Numbered from the stretch's first letter, positions 1 through 8,181 are shown. The stretch is 30,147 bases of DNA from Euryarchaeota archaeon UBA181 (GCA_002496725.1 DALI01000058.1:1-30147), one strand, 5' to 3'. Numbers and translations are program-made. Notes: a model not told the origin generated them from the sequence alone.

Positions 1-1194
1 GACTTCGGACAGTCATGGGAGGAAGTGACAGGGCCGGAGTGCTCTTTTACCACAAGTGACCCATATGGGTGGGTTGATCCTGTAACTGATCGTATCTTCA
101 ATGTCCAGATGTTAGGTCTTGAGACTTCCTGGATCTGCTGGAGCGATGATGATGGTGAGAGCTGGCTCGGAAATCCCCATGACTCGGGAACAACCCCCTT
201 GAATGACCACATTAAACTCGCAACGGGACCATGGACCAGTAGTGGCTATGGGATTGGCGGATCCATATCACAGTCTTTCTATGACCAAGCGGTTTACTAT
301 TGCTACAACAAAGGTATTGGAATATTTTGTTTCACTAGCTTCGATGGTGGTGCTACTTTCGAAGCTGGTGGACAGATATTCGGGCTAGCAACCTCGAACG
401 GGGGCCTTCATGGTGCCATTAGCACTGCTCCAGATGGAACAGTATACGTAACTCCCAGAGTTGAGACTCCGACAGTAATTGTATCCAAGGATAATGGACT
501 AAGTTGGGATGAGTATTCAATGGGCGAAGATGTAGGGACCCCTTACCCCCGTAAGAACTCTGAAGTAGCTACTGACACACAGTCCAATGCCTATCACATC
601 TGGACTGGGGCAGACGAGGGGGTGTACATGTCAAGAAGCATAGACTCAGGTGAGACCTGGGAGCAAAGTAGCATTAGAATTAGTCCTAAAGAGGTGATTT
701 CCACCACTTTCCCCCAAGTCGATGCGGGAGACCCGGGAAGAATAGCCATCACATACCTTGGAAGTGAGAATTCTAGTGAGTTGGGAATGCCTGACATTGA
801 TGGCGCTAATTGGACGGGTAATGCTCACTTCGCCACTACAAATGTGAGTTACTACCTCTACATCACTTACAGTCTGAATGCACTTGACCCTTCACCGATC
901 TTCCATACAATGAGAGTATCTCCCGATCCTGTCCAGATTGGCAGTATCTGCCTAAATAGTGGGGATTGCCGCGATATAGGTGGATCAAATAGGAATCTGC
1001 TCGATTTCAATGACCTGCATATAGACAGGGAAGGAAGGGTCTACGTATCCTTCGCAGATGGCTGTATTGATTCATGCGCCTCAGATGCGAATTCCACTGC
1101 AGAGGACTCACGTAGTAAGCGAGGTTCAGTTTACTACCTTGGTAGTGGACCTAGCCTGTATGATTCATTTGGCATTCTAGGGAACCTATTCTAA
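1..1194 (+). CDS. BNR-repeat (sialidase-like propeller) protein, 5' truncated
   Basis: The frame is open from base 1, so the true start lies upstream and only the last 397 residues are present. At least five BNR/Asp-box repeats of the form S-x-D-x-G-x-[ST]-[WF] are visible: DFGQSWEE at the very edge, SDDDGESW, SFDGGATF, SKDNGLSW and SIDSGETW. They are spaced as in a beta-propeller. Asp boxes occur in sialidases and in many non-enzymatic secreted or surface proteins, so the catalytic function is unknown. The protein is acidic, and its several cysteines (for example ICLNSGDCRD) could form disulfides, which fits an exported protein. No transmembrane anchor is seen in the part present. It ends with TAA directly against the stop codon of the convergent antiporter gene. 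The fold is reasonably sure; the substrate is not. Confidence 0.75.
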   Translation, partial: DFGQSWEEVTGPECSFTTSDPYGWVDPVTDRIFNVQMLGLETSWICWSDDDGESWLGNPHDSGTTPLNDHIKLATGPWTSSGYGIGGSISQSFYDQAVYYCYNKGIGIFCFTSFDGGATFEAGGQIFGLATSNGGLHGAISTAPDGTVYVTPRVETPTVIVSKDNGLSWDEYSMGEDVGTPYPRKNSEVATDTQSNAYHIWTGADEGVYMSRSIDSGETWEQSSIRISPKEVISTTFPQVDAGDPGRIAITYLGSENSSELGMPDIDGANWTGNAHFATTNVSYYLYITYSLNALDPSPIFHTMRVSPDPVQIGSICLNSGDCRDIGGSNRNLLDFNDLHIDREGRVYVSFADGCIDSCASDANSTAEDSRSKRGSVYYLGSGPSLYDSFGILGNLF

Positions 1195-2331
1195 CTAGGG
1201 ATGGAAGAAGAAAGCGGCGGCGAGAACCAAATAGGAACCCAGAAGCATGGCCCCTTCCAGCCAGTTTGACTTGCCATCTGATGCTATGGTATTGACAATC
1301 AGAACAGCGAGGAATGCCGACACTGTCTCAAGCATCCCAAACTCAAACGTCAGAGGGACGTTCAATGCCCATGCTATGACTATCATCAAGGGAGCAACGA
1401 ATACAGCAATCTGGGTTGATGAGCCCATTGAAATTGCGAACGAGAGGTCCATCTTATCCTTGGCAGCCACTGTTACCGCGGTGAAATGCTCCGCAGCATT
1501 TCCAAATAATGGGAGGAGAATCACTCCGATGAATAGGTGTGGCAAACCCATGTCCGCAGCTGCGTACTCGACAGAGTGTACAAGAATCTCAGCCATCCAA
1601 GAAACCATGACCGTAGCGAACACGAGTAGAATTATTGCATCACGCTGACTCATCTCCGGTTCCTCATGATGGTGAGTTTCGGTAGCGAACAAATCGACAT
1701 GCGACTTGAATTGGAAATACAGGAACATTCCATAGAGCGTGAGTAGAACAATGGCGGCAATATGGCTAAGATTAGCTACTCCGTCCTCCCCTTCCGAGCC
1801 CCCTACTGTTGAGTTAAACACAGAGGGGATGATCAGTACCATCATGGCTAACAACATCAGAGAGCCATTAGAACTGACTTGGGAATCCGAGAACTTCTGC
1901 TCAGTATAGTGTACTCCTCCCCAGACGAACGCCAGCCCCATAACTAGCAAGAGGTTACCAAGAATGCTTCCAATGAGACTGGCTTGAACTAGGTTTACCA
2001 TGAGTTCCTCGGTTTCACTACCAGAAACTGCTCTGGATGCTTCTCGGATTGCAAGTATCGCTATTATCATCTCGGCCGCATTACCGAAGGTAGCATTGAG
2101 TAGGCCACCAAGAGACTCGGAGGTACGTAAGGCAATTTCTTCTGTTGCTCGTCCCATCAGGAATGCCAGTGGCATTATTGCAACCAGGGAAGAGAAGAAT
2201 GCCATGGATTCGTCTTGTGCCACATACGCGAAGTAGACGGTGATCGGGATGGCAATCAGTAGGAGGTTTAGTTTGCTATCTCGAGGGTCCATTGCACGGA
2301 CCCAGTTAATCTCGGATGACATATGCTTCAT
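1195..2331 (-). CDS. cax: Ca2+/H+ antiporter (CaCA superfamily, CAX/ChaA type)
   Basis: This is a polytopic membrane protein of about 378 residues with roughly eleven hydrophobic segments, predicted to exchange cytoplasmic Ca2+ for protons. The two alpha repeats that bind the cation are clear: NATFGNAAEMIIAI in the first half, and GNAAEHFTAV followed by SMGSSTQIAVFVAP in the second. The glutamates within GNAAE are the expected ion ligands. A short acidic/His stretch (ETHHHEEPE) lies in the central loop, as in other CAX proteins. The frame stays open to a GTG at 2406, but that would nearly abut the divergent kinase start. ATGs at 2331, 2322 and 2292 are better candidates, and I chose 2331. It converges on the BNR gene with no spacer. 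Family is sure; ion specificity is inferred. Confidence 0.88.
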   Translation of the reverse strand: MKHMSSEINWVRAMDPRDSKLNLLLIAIPITVYFAYVAQDESMAFFSSLVAIMPLAFLMGRATEEIALRTSESLGGLLNATFGNAAEMIIAILAIREASRAVSGSETEELMVNLVQASLIGSILGNLLLVMGLAFVWGGVHYTEQKFSDSQVSSNGSLMLLAMMVLIIPSVFNSTVGGSEGEDGVANLSHIAAIVLLTLYGMFLYFQFKSHVDLFATETHHHEEPEMSQRDAIILLVFATVMVSWMAEILVHSVEYAAADMGLPHLFIGVILLPLFGNAAEHFTAVTVAAKDKMDLSFAISMGSSTQIAVFVAPLMIVIAWALNVPLTFEFGMLETVSAFLAVLIVNTIASDGKSNWLEGAMLLGSYLVLAAAFFFHP

Positions 2332-2408
2332 CTTATCCAGCGGCTCATAAGAGGTGAATGTTACGCTTCGGCAGGAGCGTTCATTGCTTCTCACTAGGAC
2401 GGGCACTC

Positions 2409-2954
2409 ATGCAAGGCATGCGGAGATTAGCCCTGACAGGATCTCCTGCTACAGGAAAGAGTACAGTATGCACGCTCCTTGGTGTAGATGATTTCATTGT
2501 TCTAACTGTGGAGGGCCTAGCAAAGGAAAACGAATGTATCGGAAATCTTGACTTGAGGGATGACTCCAGGCCAATCGATCTTGAGGTCCTATCAGAGAAG
2601 CTGGGGCTTCCCTGGGGGAAATCGCCCGAGAGAATGACCATTGTAGACGGGCATCTTTCCCACTTACTACCTGTCGATGGAGTGATTGTCCTAAGGTGCT
2701 CTCCCTCCAAACTTCGAGCTAGACAAGAGGAAAGGGGGTATTCGAGGGAGAAGATTGATGCTAATTGTGAGTGGGAGTTTATCGGAGGGGCTTGGAATGA
2801 ATACGACTCTTCAGTTCCCTGGACGGAATTTGATACTTCGGAGATTCCGGTCGAGTCTATTGTTGAGCACATACGGTCTTGGATATCAGATGGCTTCAAG
2901 CCTAAGACCCCCAACTCGGCCTTAGACTGGATTGAGCAGGGGGAGATTGAGTAA
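2409..2954 (+). CDS. AK6/Fap7-type adenylate kinase family NTPase
   Basis: This is a small P-loop kinase of the archaeal adenylate-kinase-like family related to eukaryotic AK6/Fap7. The P-loop GSPATGKST sits at the N terminus. A VDGHLSHLLP block, a VIVLRC strand and RGYSREKIDANCEWE match the family's substrate and lid regions. Fap7 acts in the last steps of small-ribosomal-subunit maturation, and an archaeal homolog is thought to do similar work, so a role in ribosome assembly is inferred. Start candidates are ATG 2409 and ATG 2418; upstream extension to 2358 would overlap the divergent antiporter. The stop overlaps the next start as TAATG, indicating translational coupling to the phospholipid gene. 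Length (about 181 aa) is normal for the family. Confidence 0.85.
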   Translation: MQGMRRLALTGSPATGKSTVCTLLGVDDFIVLTVEGLAKENECIGNLDLRDDSRPIDLEVLSEKLGLPWGKSPERMTIVDGHLSHLLPVDGVIVLRCSPSKLRARQEERGYSREKIDANCEWEFIGGAWNEYDSSVPWTEFDTSEIPVESIVEHIRSWISDGFKPKTPNSALDWIEQGEIE

Positions 2955-3628
2955 TGTTTGAGAAGATGCGAGAAAGGTGGACAAATACCATTCAGCCACT
3001 AGTCGTCAGGATGGGTGATCTAGACCCGAGTTCGCTGACCTGGGCCAGCTTAGGTTTGGCTATCGTATCCTTCTACTTACTGTCACAAGCAACTAACGAT
3101 GCGCTTGGGGCAGGTTGGATAATTGGTGGAGTTATACTGATTCTCTTGGCAGGAATCCTAGATGGTCTTGACGGTGCATTGGCAAGACATCAAGGAACTG
3201 ATGGCCCATATGGGGATTTCTTGGATCATACGATTGACAGAGTTGTGGACGTAGGCCTGTTAGTCGCAATAGGGATGAATGCTAGCTTCGTTGATGACCC
3301 AAGTACTGGACTACTAGCTGGCTTATTGACCCTGTTTGGCTCTTACATGGGCACACAGGCGCAATCAGTGGGGCTTGGGAGAATATATGGAGGGTTTTCT
3401 CGTGCCGATAGGATGGTACTAACGATCTTATCACTACTGGTAGTTTCATGGCAGGCTTACACTGGGGCTTCGGGTATCTCGATAGACTCTCTTCATTGGG
3501 CCATGGAGGTTTTCAACCTAGGAAATAGTGAGTTGAATGGTATGACCTTCGCCCTAGCTATTTCCGCTTGGGGAGGAGTTTACACCTTCCTGGTAAGGTT
3601 CGTTAAGACTCGTGCCCAGTTGATATGA
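2954..3628 (+). CDS. CDP-alcohol phosphatidyltransferase (archaeal phospholipid head-group synthase)
   Basis: A 224-residue integral membrane enzyme that transfers a CDP-linked lipid onto an alcohol. The full family signature D-x2-D-G-x2-A-R-x8-G-x3-D-x3-D is present at roughly residues 71-97: DGLDGALAR, then GDFLDHTID after an eight-residue spacer. These Asp residues bind the divalent metals. About six membrane segments surround it. In archaea this family makes archaetidylinositol phosphate, archaetidylserine or archaetidylglycerophosphate. The sequence looks closest to the archaetidylinositol-phosphate/PgsA-like branch, but I cannot decide the acceptor alcohol. Its ATG shares one base with the stop of the preceding kinase gene, so the two are co-transcribed and coupled. 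Enzyme class is sure; product is not. Confidence 0.9.
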   Translation: MFEKMRERWTNTIQPLVVRMGDLDPSSLTWASLGLAIVSFYLLSQATNDALGAGWIIGGVILILLAGILDGLDGALARHQGTDGPYGDFLDHTIDRVVDVGLLVAIGMNASFVDDPSTGLLAGLLTLFGSYMGTQAQSVGLGRIYGGFSRADRMVLTILSLLVVSWQAYTGASGISIDSLHWAMEVFNLGNSELNGMTFALAISAWGGVYTFLVRFVKTRAQLI

Positions 3629-3715
3629 CGGCCAGGGTGTTCGTGTAACTAAACAGCGACTTGGTGCGTATCGTTTAGGGTAACGGTTATCCTCTGTAAG
3701 ACACGCCTTACCTCC

Positions 3716-4834
3716 GTGAAGCATCTCATCAACAGAGTTCTGGAGCTTGATGAAGAGTCTGAGTTGCCTATTGGCGCGATAGACACAGAGAGTGATCCAG
3801 AGCTTCAGAGCCTACTGATGTCGTTGCAACCAAAGATCAGGGTATTCGGTTGCGGTGGCTGTGGTTCGAATACAGTTGCTCGACTTGAGCATGAAGACCT
3901 GTTTGATGACGAGTACGTCAGAGGCATAGCCGTGAATACAGATGCTCAGCACTTGCTACGGGTCGCAGTTCGGAACAAGATACTCATCGGGAGGTCGGCG
4001 CGAGGCAGGGGTGCTGGCGGAGATCCTGAGAAGGGGGAGCAAGCCGCTTACGAGTCCGAGCGATCGCTGGATGCAGAGATTAAGGCATGTGATCTAGCCT
4101 TCATTACTGCAGGACTCGGGGGGGGAACCGGGACTGGCAGTGCACATGTAGTAGCAAGATTGGCTCGTGCGGCTGGAGCCCTGACAATAGCCGTAGTGAG
4201 CTATCCTTTCCTATCGGAAGGAGCACTCAGGAGGCAGAATGCAGAATGGGGCCTAGAAAGGCTTCGGGAAGTCTGTGACACGGTGGTAGTTCTTCCAAAT
4301 GAAAGGCTCCTGGAAGTTGATGGCGTCCGAGAGCTTCCCTTGGATGCAGCATTCAGAGTGGCCGACGAACTCCTCATGCGCAGTATCAAGGGAGTGTCCG
4401 AAATGATTGCCAAGGAAGGAGTAGTCAATCTTGACTTCCAAGATCTTCGCTCGGTGATGGAAAATGGTGGAGGAGTTGCGATGATTGGCCTTGGAGAGGC
4501 CAAAGGAGAAGGAATGGCGGCAATCGCTACAGAAGAGGCATTACAATCGCCGTTACTGGATATCGACGTATCTGATGCAAGAGGTGCATTGGTAAATGTC
4601 GTTGGAGGCCCCAGTCTATCCTTGGGAGACGCTGAGGCCTGTGCTAAAATAATAAGAGACAAAATAAATCCATATGCAAGAATAATTTGGGGAGCCACTA
4701 CAGATCCAAACATGGGCGAGGGGATCAGAGTTTTACTGGTCCTTACTGGTGTGAAGAGCGATCAAATTCATGGTGCGGCATTGCATACTCAGATGAAGAA
4801 TCTTAGGAGTAGAACCGTGGAGTTCGTCGGATAG
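3716..4834 (+). CDS. ftsZ: Cell division GTPase FtsZ
   Basis: A 372-residue tubulin/FtsZ-family GTPase that polymerises into the division ring. The N-terminal nucleotide site VFGCGGCGSN (residues 43-52) is followed by the tubulin signature GGGTGTG at residues 135-141. The catalytic T7 loop is intact as N-x-D-x2-D (NLDFQD, residues 238-243), so GTPase activity is expected. An N-terminal extension of about 40 residues precedes the core, as in other archaeal FtsZ proteins. The start is GTG; no SD motif precedes it, so it may be leaderless. It ends at GKSD-like linker sequence without an obvious conserved C-terminal peptide. It lies immediately upstream of the secE operon, separated by a 79-bp gap containing that operon's probable promoter. 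Confidence 0.93.
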   Translation: MKHLINRVLELDEESELPIGAIDTESDPELQSLLMSLQPKIRVFGCGGCGSNTVARLEHEDLFDDEYVRGIAVNTDAQHLLRVAVRNKILIGRSARGRGAGGDPEKGEQAAYESERSLDAEIKACDLAFITAGLGGGTGTGSAHVVARLARAAGALTIAVVSYPFLSEGALRRQNAEWGLERLREVCDTVVVLPNERLLEVDGVRELPLDAAFRVADELLMRSIKGVSEMIAKEGVVNLDFQDLRSVMENGGGVAMIGLGEAKGEGMAAIATEEALQSPLLDIDVSDARGALVNVVGGPSLSLGDAEACAKIIRDKINPYARIIWGATTDPNMGEGIRVLLVLTGVKSDQIHGAALHTQMKNLRSRTVEFVG

Positions 4835-4867
4835 ACTTCTCCGAGTCTCGGTGAGCTTCTCCGCTGC

Positions 4868-4875
4868 GCTTAAAT
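4868..4875 (+). promoter_or_regulatory. Probable TATA box for the secE-spt5-ribosomal stalk operon
   Basis: The octamer GCTTAAAT lies 38 bp before the secE ATG in the gap after ftsZ. A TBP site here would start transcription near 4895-4900, leaving a short leader that carries the GAGGT ribosome-binding motif at 4903-4907. A 5-bp stem, CGGTC-GGCA-GACCG, lies between the TATA box and the start. The assignment rests on position and resemblance only. Confidence 0.45.
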
Positions 4876-4913
4876 GAGGCTCGTCGGTCGGCAGACCGCT
4901 TTGAGGTTAAACC

Positions 4914-5177
4914 ATGGGTGTTGAGAGTTCTAAAGTTGGCGCGGTTGAGGAGACCGTACAAGTCTGGCAGGATGGCATTGAGGGCAGGATTAAGAGCATC
5001 CAGACCGGTTCATACGCCAGAATCCTAAAGATGGCGAGAAAGCCGTCTAAGCAAGAGTTCAGGCAGACTGTAATAGTCTGTGGAATTGGTATGCTAGTAC
5101 TGGGACTTATCGGATTCATAATGCTGTGGGGAATGGACACTTTGTTGCCTGACTTCTTTAGCTGGTTAACGAATTAA
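4914..5177 (+). CDS. secE: Preprotein translocase subunit SecE (Sec61 gamma)
   Basis: An 87-residue single-span protein of the Sec translocon that clamps SecY. An N-terminal amphipathic stretch with KMARKPSKQEF is followed by one membrane helix (about residues 55-78, VIVCGIGMLVLGLIGFIM). That is the classic archaeal/eukaryotic Sec61-gamma layout. The ATG is preceded by GAGGT at 4903-4907. In archaea secE commonly precedes spt5 and the stalk ribosomal genes, and that order is kept here, with spt5 17 bp downstream. Confidence 0.93.
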   Translation: MGVESSKVGAVEETVQVWQDGIEGRIKSIQTGSYARILKMARKPSKQEFRQTVIVCGIGMLVLGLIGFIMLWGMDTLLPDFFSWLTN

Positions 5178-5193
5178 AGGGAGGAATGAGACT

Positions 5194-6093
5194 ATGTCAG
5201 ATGCTTTTGTTGCTTACATCCGCCATGAAGAGAAGGTACTACTAATGCAGAGAGCAGACGAGGTATCGGACTTCTCTGGCGCTTGGGATGGCATCTATGG
5301 AGTTGGTGATTCGAATGACCTTGATGTTGTCGCGGCTAGAGTGGAAGAAACTACTGGTATTGCCGCCGAGAGTCTGACCTTTATCCGAGCTGGTGACGCT
5401 AGAGGCCTGGAATTTGGAAACCGTCTCAATGACGTTACCCCTCTACTTTTTCTCAGTGATTCAAGTGAAGTTAGTCCAAGGGGCCTTTACAAGAACCACA
5501 GTTGGGTAGACCCAGGTTACATTAACTGGATAGAGCCAGATGACTCTTCTGAGAGCAGATCATCAAGATATATGGTCCCTCAATTGGGCAACATGTATGG
5601 AGACGTAGCTTCTTTCCTCTACATCCTCAAGACGAGTATGGGTCAGGAGCAGAACGTGGCGAGGGAAATAAGAGCTAGGCTTTCTGGAACTGGGTCACTC
5701 GAAGATATCCAAGACAAGATCTTTGGGGTATTAAGCCCAAGCTATCTGAAGGGATTCATTTTCATCGAGGCGACGGCCATTCACCACGTAGAGAAACTAA
5801 TTGGAAGAGTTGGTGTATCTGCAACGCCGATGAAGAACTGTCGTAAGGTACTGGACGGGGAGTCGCCGTTAATCGACATCTTACCATATCTAGAGCCCAA
5901 GGCCGCAACGTCGGGTATCGAAGAAGGAAACATCGTGGAGATTCGTGGTGGAGCATTCAAGGGAGCGTCTGCTCGTGTGATTGGAGTCAGTGAATCAAAG
6001 GAGGAAGTGACTGTCGAATTATTCGAAGCGGCAGTTCCCGTTGCACTCAATATCAGGGCCGATCAAGTTAGGGTCACTCAAAGAATGGAGTGA
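5194..6093 (+). CDS. spt5: Transcription elongation factor Spt5 (NusG) with an N-terminal Nudix-like domain
   Basis: The C-terminal half is a normal archaeal Spt5. An NGN domain lies at about residues 139-235 (FLYILKTSMGQEQNVA, then LKGFIFIEA). A KOW domain lies at about 242-298 (EEGNIVEIRGGAFKGASARV). Spt5 binds the RNA polymerase clamp with Spt4 and promotes processive elongation. Archaeal Spt5 is usually about 150 residues; this protein has 299. The extra first 132 residues resemble a Nudix fold: KVLLMQRADEVSDFSGAWDG leads into a Nudix-box-like segment at 36-56. The catalytic RExxEE core reads ARVEET, so hydrolase activity is unlikely. The start is decided by the strong SD AGGGAGGA at 5178-5185, eight bases before ATG, so the fusion is one continuous reading frame. 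Its stop overlaps a GTG codon of the next frame. Confidence 0.9.
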   Translation: MSDAFVAYIRHEEKVLLMQRADEVSDFSGAWDGIYGVGDSNDLDVVAARVEETTGIAAESLTFIRAGDARGLEFGNRLNDVTPLLFLSDSSEVSPRGLYKNHSWVDPGYINWIEPDDSSESRSSRYMVPQLGNMYGDVASFLYILKTSMGQEQNVAREIRARLSGTGSLEDIQDKIFGVLSPSYLKGFIFIEATAIHHVEKLIGRVGVSATPMKNCRKVLDGESPLIDILPYLEPKAATSGIEEGNIVEIRGGAFKGASARVIGVSESKEEVTVELFEAAVPVALNIRADQVRVTQRME

Positions 6094-6173
6094 GTTTAGG
6101 GGAAACTAGGAGATTTGCATCACGCTCAAATAGGGAGAGTAGGTCGGCGGGGCACTCAGGAGGGGAATATAAC

Positions 6174-6452
6174 ATGTCAGCACGCAACGAGACCCCTCAC
6201 AAAATCATCCAGTCACTTGGTAAGAAGAAGTGTAATGGATCCTGGGAAGAGGCAACTGAGAACCTCAGTATGGACCAGGTGAAGAAGCTCGCTGATGACC
6301 AGAAGGATAGGCTGACAGGTGCAACACTTTATGCTAGGTGTAGAGAGATCATGGGAACTTGCGTCTCAATGAGAGTAAATATCGAAGGGATGTCCCCTAA
6401 AGACGCCCTTAGTGCGATGAGCGAGGGGGAGTTTGCCGAGCATTTCGCTTGA
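6174..6452 (+). CDS. rpl11: Ribosomal protein L11, C-terminal domain only
   Basis: The 92-residue product matches only the C-terminal, 23S-rRNA-binding half of L11: ENLSMDQVKKLADDQKDRL and EIMGTCVSMRVNIEG correspond to the family's NLTMEQV and EVLGTCVSMGVTVEG blocks. The N-terminal domain, with its proline-rich PPLGPALGP loop (stalk-base, factor- and thiostrepton-site contacts), is absent. Typical archaeal L11 is about 160 residues. The start at 6174 is supported by the strong SD AGGAGGGG nine bases upstream. The frame extends back to GTG 6090, but those 28 residues are Arg/Ser-rich and unlike L11. Only 80 bp separate this ATG from the end of spt5, too little for the missing roughly 70 residues in any frame. 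The operon position between spt5 and rpl1 is standard. Confidence 0.88.
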   Translation: MSARNETPHKIIQSLGKKKCNGSWEEATENLSMDQVKKLADDQKDRLTGATLYARCREIMGTCVSMRVNIEGMSPKDALSAMSEGEFAEHFA

Positions 6453-6507
6453 CAAAACACGAGTTGCGGGAGAGGTTCGTCCTCGTTGACCGCGGAGGTG
6501 GTTTAGA

Positions 6508-7152
6508 ATGAAACAAAATATACAAAACGCTATTCAACAGGCTCTAGAAGGGTCTCCTGAGCGTAAATTCGTCGAGTCTGTAGAAATTTCCTTCACATTG
6601 AGGGATGTTGATCTGAAGAATCCCTCTAATAGAATTCAAGAAGAAGTAAGACTTCCTTCTGGAAGGGGAAAACCTGTCAGAATAGCAATGTTCGCAGGTG
6701 GAGAGATGTCTACGAAGGCCAAAGCCGCAGGATTGGATGTAATTGACCCGATGACTATAGAGGACATTGGAGGAAATCGACAGCAGGCCAGAAAGATGGC
6801 AAACAGGTACGATTTCTTCCTCTCGGAAATACCTCACATGGGAACAGTGGGTAGATTCCTGGGAGTCGTCCTGGGCCCAAGAGGTAAGATGCCCAGACCA
6901 GTACCTCCCAACGTCGACCCAGGTATGATGGCTACTGGACTCAAGGATACCGCAGTCGTTAGATCTAGGGATAAAATCACATTTCACACTGCTATGGGAT
7001 CTAGAGAACAAGGTGTGGATGATCTGACTCTTAATGCAATGGCAATATGGAACAGAGTCATGAGTAGGCTTGAAAGAGGAACTGGTAATATCAGATCATG
7101 CTACATCAAGACATCCATGGGCCCGTCTTGCAAGGTTGAGGTGATTACTTGA
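6508..7152 (+). CDS. rpl1: Ribosomal protein L1
   Basis: A 214-residue L1 protein, the usual archaeal length, which builds the mobile L1 stalk at the ribosomal E site. Recognisable blocks are the N-terminal SPERKFVESVEISFTLRDVD, the central FLGVVLGPRGKMPRPVPP (the hallmark L1 motif) and the C-terminal YIKTSMGPSCKV. ATG 6508 is preceded by the SD GGAGGTG at 6494-6500. In methanogens L1 represses its own operon by binding the mRNA; a site was not identified here. Its TGA overlaps the TTG start of rpl10, so translation of the two is coupled. Confidence 0.96.
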   Translation: MKQNIQNAIQQALEGSPERKFVESVEISFTLRDVDLKNPSNRIQEEVRLPSGRGKPVRIAMFAGGEMSTKAKAAGLDVIDPMTIEDIGGNRQQARKMANRYDFFLSEIPHMGTVGRFLGVVLGPRGKMPRPVPPNVDPGMMATGLKDTAVVRSRDKITFHTAMGSREQGVDDLTLNAMAIWNRVMSRLERGTGNIRSCYIKTSMGPSCKVEVIT

Positions 7153-8165
7153 TCCCCAAGGTTGCGTCATGGAAGCCTGACCGAGTCAGTGAGCTGAAGG
7201 AGATAGTAGCAAAGGATGGAATCGTCGGAGTAGTAGATATCTCTGGTGTTCCAGCTAAGAACATGCTAGACATGCGAAACTCTCTTCGCGGAATGATGAC
7301 CATGACAATGGCCAAGAAGAGTCTTATCAGACTAGCCTGGAAGGAAGCGGGGCTCTCAGAAGAAAACTTAGAGAAGATTCTAGAAGGGGCACTACAGCCT
7401 TGCGTAGTTCACACTGATTCACTAAACTGCTATGAGTTATTCGACGAGTTGGAGAAGACGAGACAGGGTAGAGCCGCTAAGGAGGGAGAGATTGCTCCTG
7501 ACGATATCATCGTCGAGGCAGGACCAACTGAGTTTGGCCCGGGCCCTATTGTGGGTGAATTCAATGCTGTTGGAATTCCAGCTAAGATCGACAAAGGCGC
7601 AGTTGCAATTCAGAAAACTGTAACAGTTGTCAATAAGGGGGATCCCATCGAAGGAGAGCTAGGTTTGATGCTTTCCAAGCTGGGAATCAATCCGATAGAG
7701 ATCGGTTTGATACTCATGGGAGTCATAGATGAAGGACAAGTGCTTGACTCGTCTGACTTAGACCTGGATACTGAAGGATTTAGGAGCGATATAATATCAG
7801 CTACATCCGGAGCTTTCAATCTAGCATGCAATATGCAGTGGTTCTCTAGTGTCACAATGCCTTCTCTTCTGTCCAAGGCAAGTAGTGAAGCCCTTTCAGT
7901 CGCACTGGAAGCAGGAGTCGTCAATGACGAAACTGCTTCAATCATTATCTCACGTGTTAATGCACGTGCGATGGCCATAGCCAGCCAATTAGATTCCTCA
8001 GCTCTTGATGATGAGCTTGCTGCCGCCCTTGGTGCGGTAGCGGCTTCATCCAGTGCTGAAGCCGCAGCCTCAGAAGCGGTTGAGGAAGCAGCTAGTGAAG
8101 CTGCTACCGAGGAAGAGGAAGAGGAGGAAGCTGGGTTCGGTGGACTTGGTGACCTCTTCGGATGA
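7149..8165 (+). CDS. rpl10: Ribosomal protein L10 (stalk protein aP0)
   Basis: A 338-residue P0 protein that anchors L12 dimers to the stalk base. The N-terminal rRNA-binding domain (VASWKPDRVSELKEIV, then MTMAKKSLIRLAW) is followed by the archaeal insertion domain. That domain reads GEIAPDDIIVEAGPTEFGPGP, then GIPAKIDKGAVAI. Next come an alpha-helical spine for L12 dimers and an Ala/Glu-rich tail ending GFGGLGDLFG. The start is TTG at 7149, overlapping the rpl1 stop. An SD, GAGGTGAT, sits at 7138-7145, and the next ATG would remove 40 conserved residues, so TTG is chosen. The insertion domain that cooperates with L11 is intact even though L11 itself is shortened. Confidence 0.95.
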   Translation: MIPKVASWKPDRVSELKEIVAKDGIVGVVDISGVPAKNMLDMRNSLRGMMTMTMAKKSLIRLAWKEAGLSEENLEKILEGALQPCVVHTDSLNCYELFDELEKTRQGRAAKEGEIAPDDIIVEAGPTEFGPGPIVGEFNAVGIPAKIDKGAVAIQKTVTVVNKGDPIEGELGLMLSKLGINPIEIGLILMGVIDEGQVLDSSDLDLDTEGFRSDIISATSGAFNLACNMQWFSSVTMPSLLSKASSEALSVALEAGVVNDETASIIISRVNARAMAIASQLDSSALDDELAAALGAVAASSSAEAAASEAVEEAASEAATEEEEEEEAGFGGLGDLFG

Positions 8166-8181
8166 AAAAGAAGGTGAAAAA

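Noticed and set aside
3629..3715. Hairpin-like bases between the CDP-alcohol gene and ftsZ, checked as a possible tRNA
   Set aside because: No cloverleaf, T-loop GTTCRA or anticodon stem can be formed; only an imperfect short stem is present.
6090..6173. Longer L11 start (GTG at 6090) that overlaps the spt5 stop
   Set aside because: The added 28 residues are Arg/Ser-rich and unlike any L11, and a strong SD precedes ATG 6174. They do not restore the missing N-terminal domain.
8106..8135. Purine-rich repeat GAGGAAGAGG
   Set aside because: It is simply the Glu codon run of the acidic P0 tail, normal for this protein.
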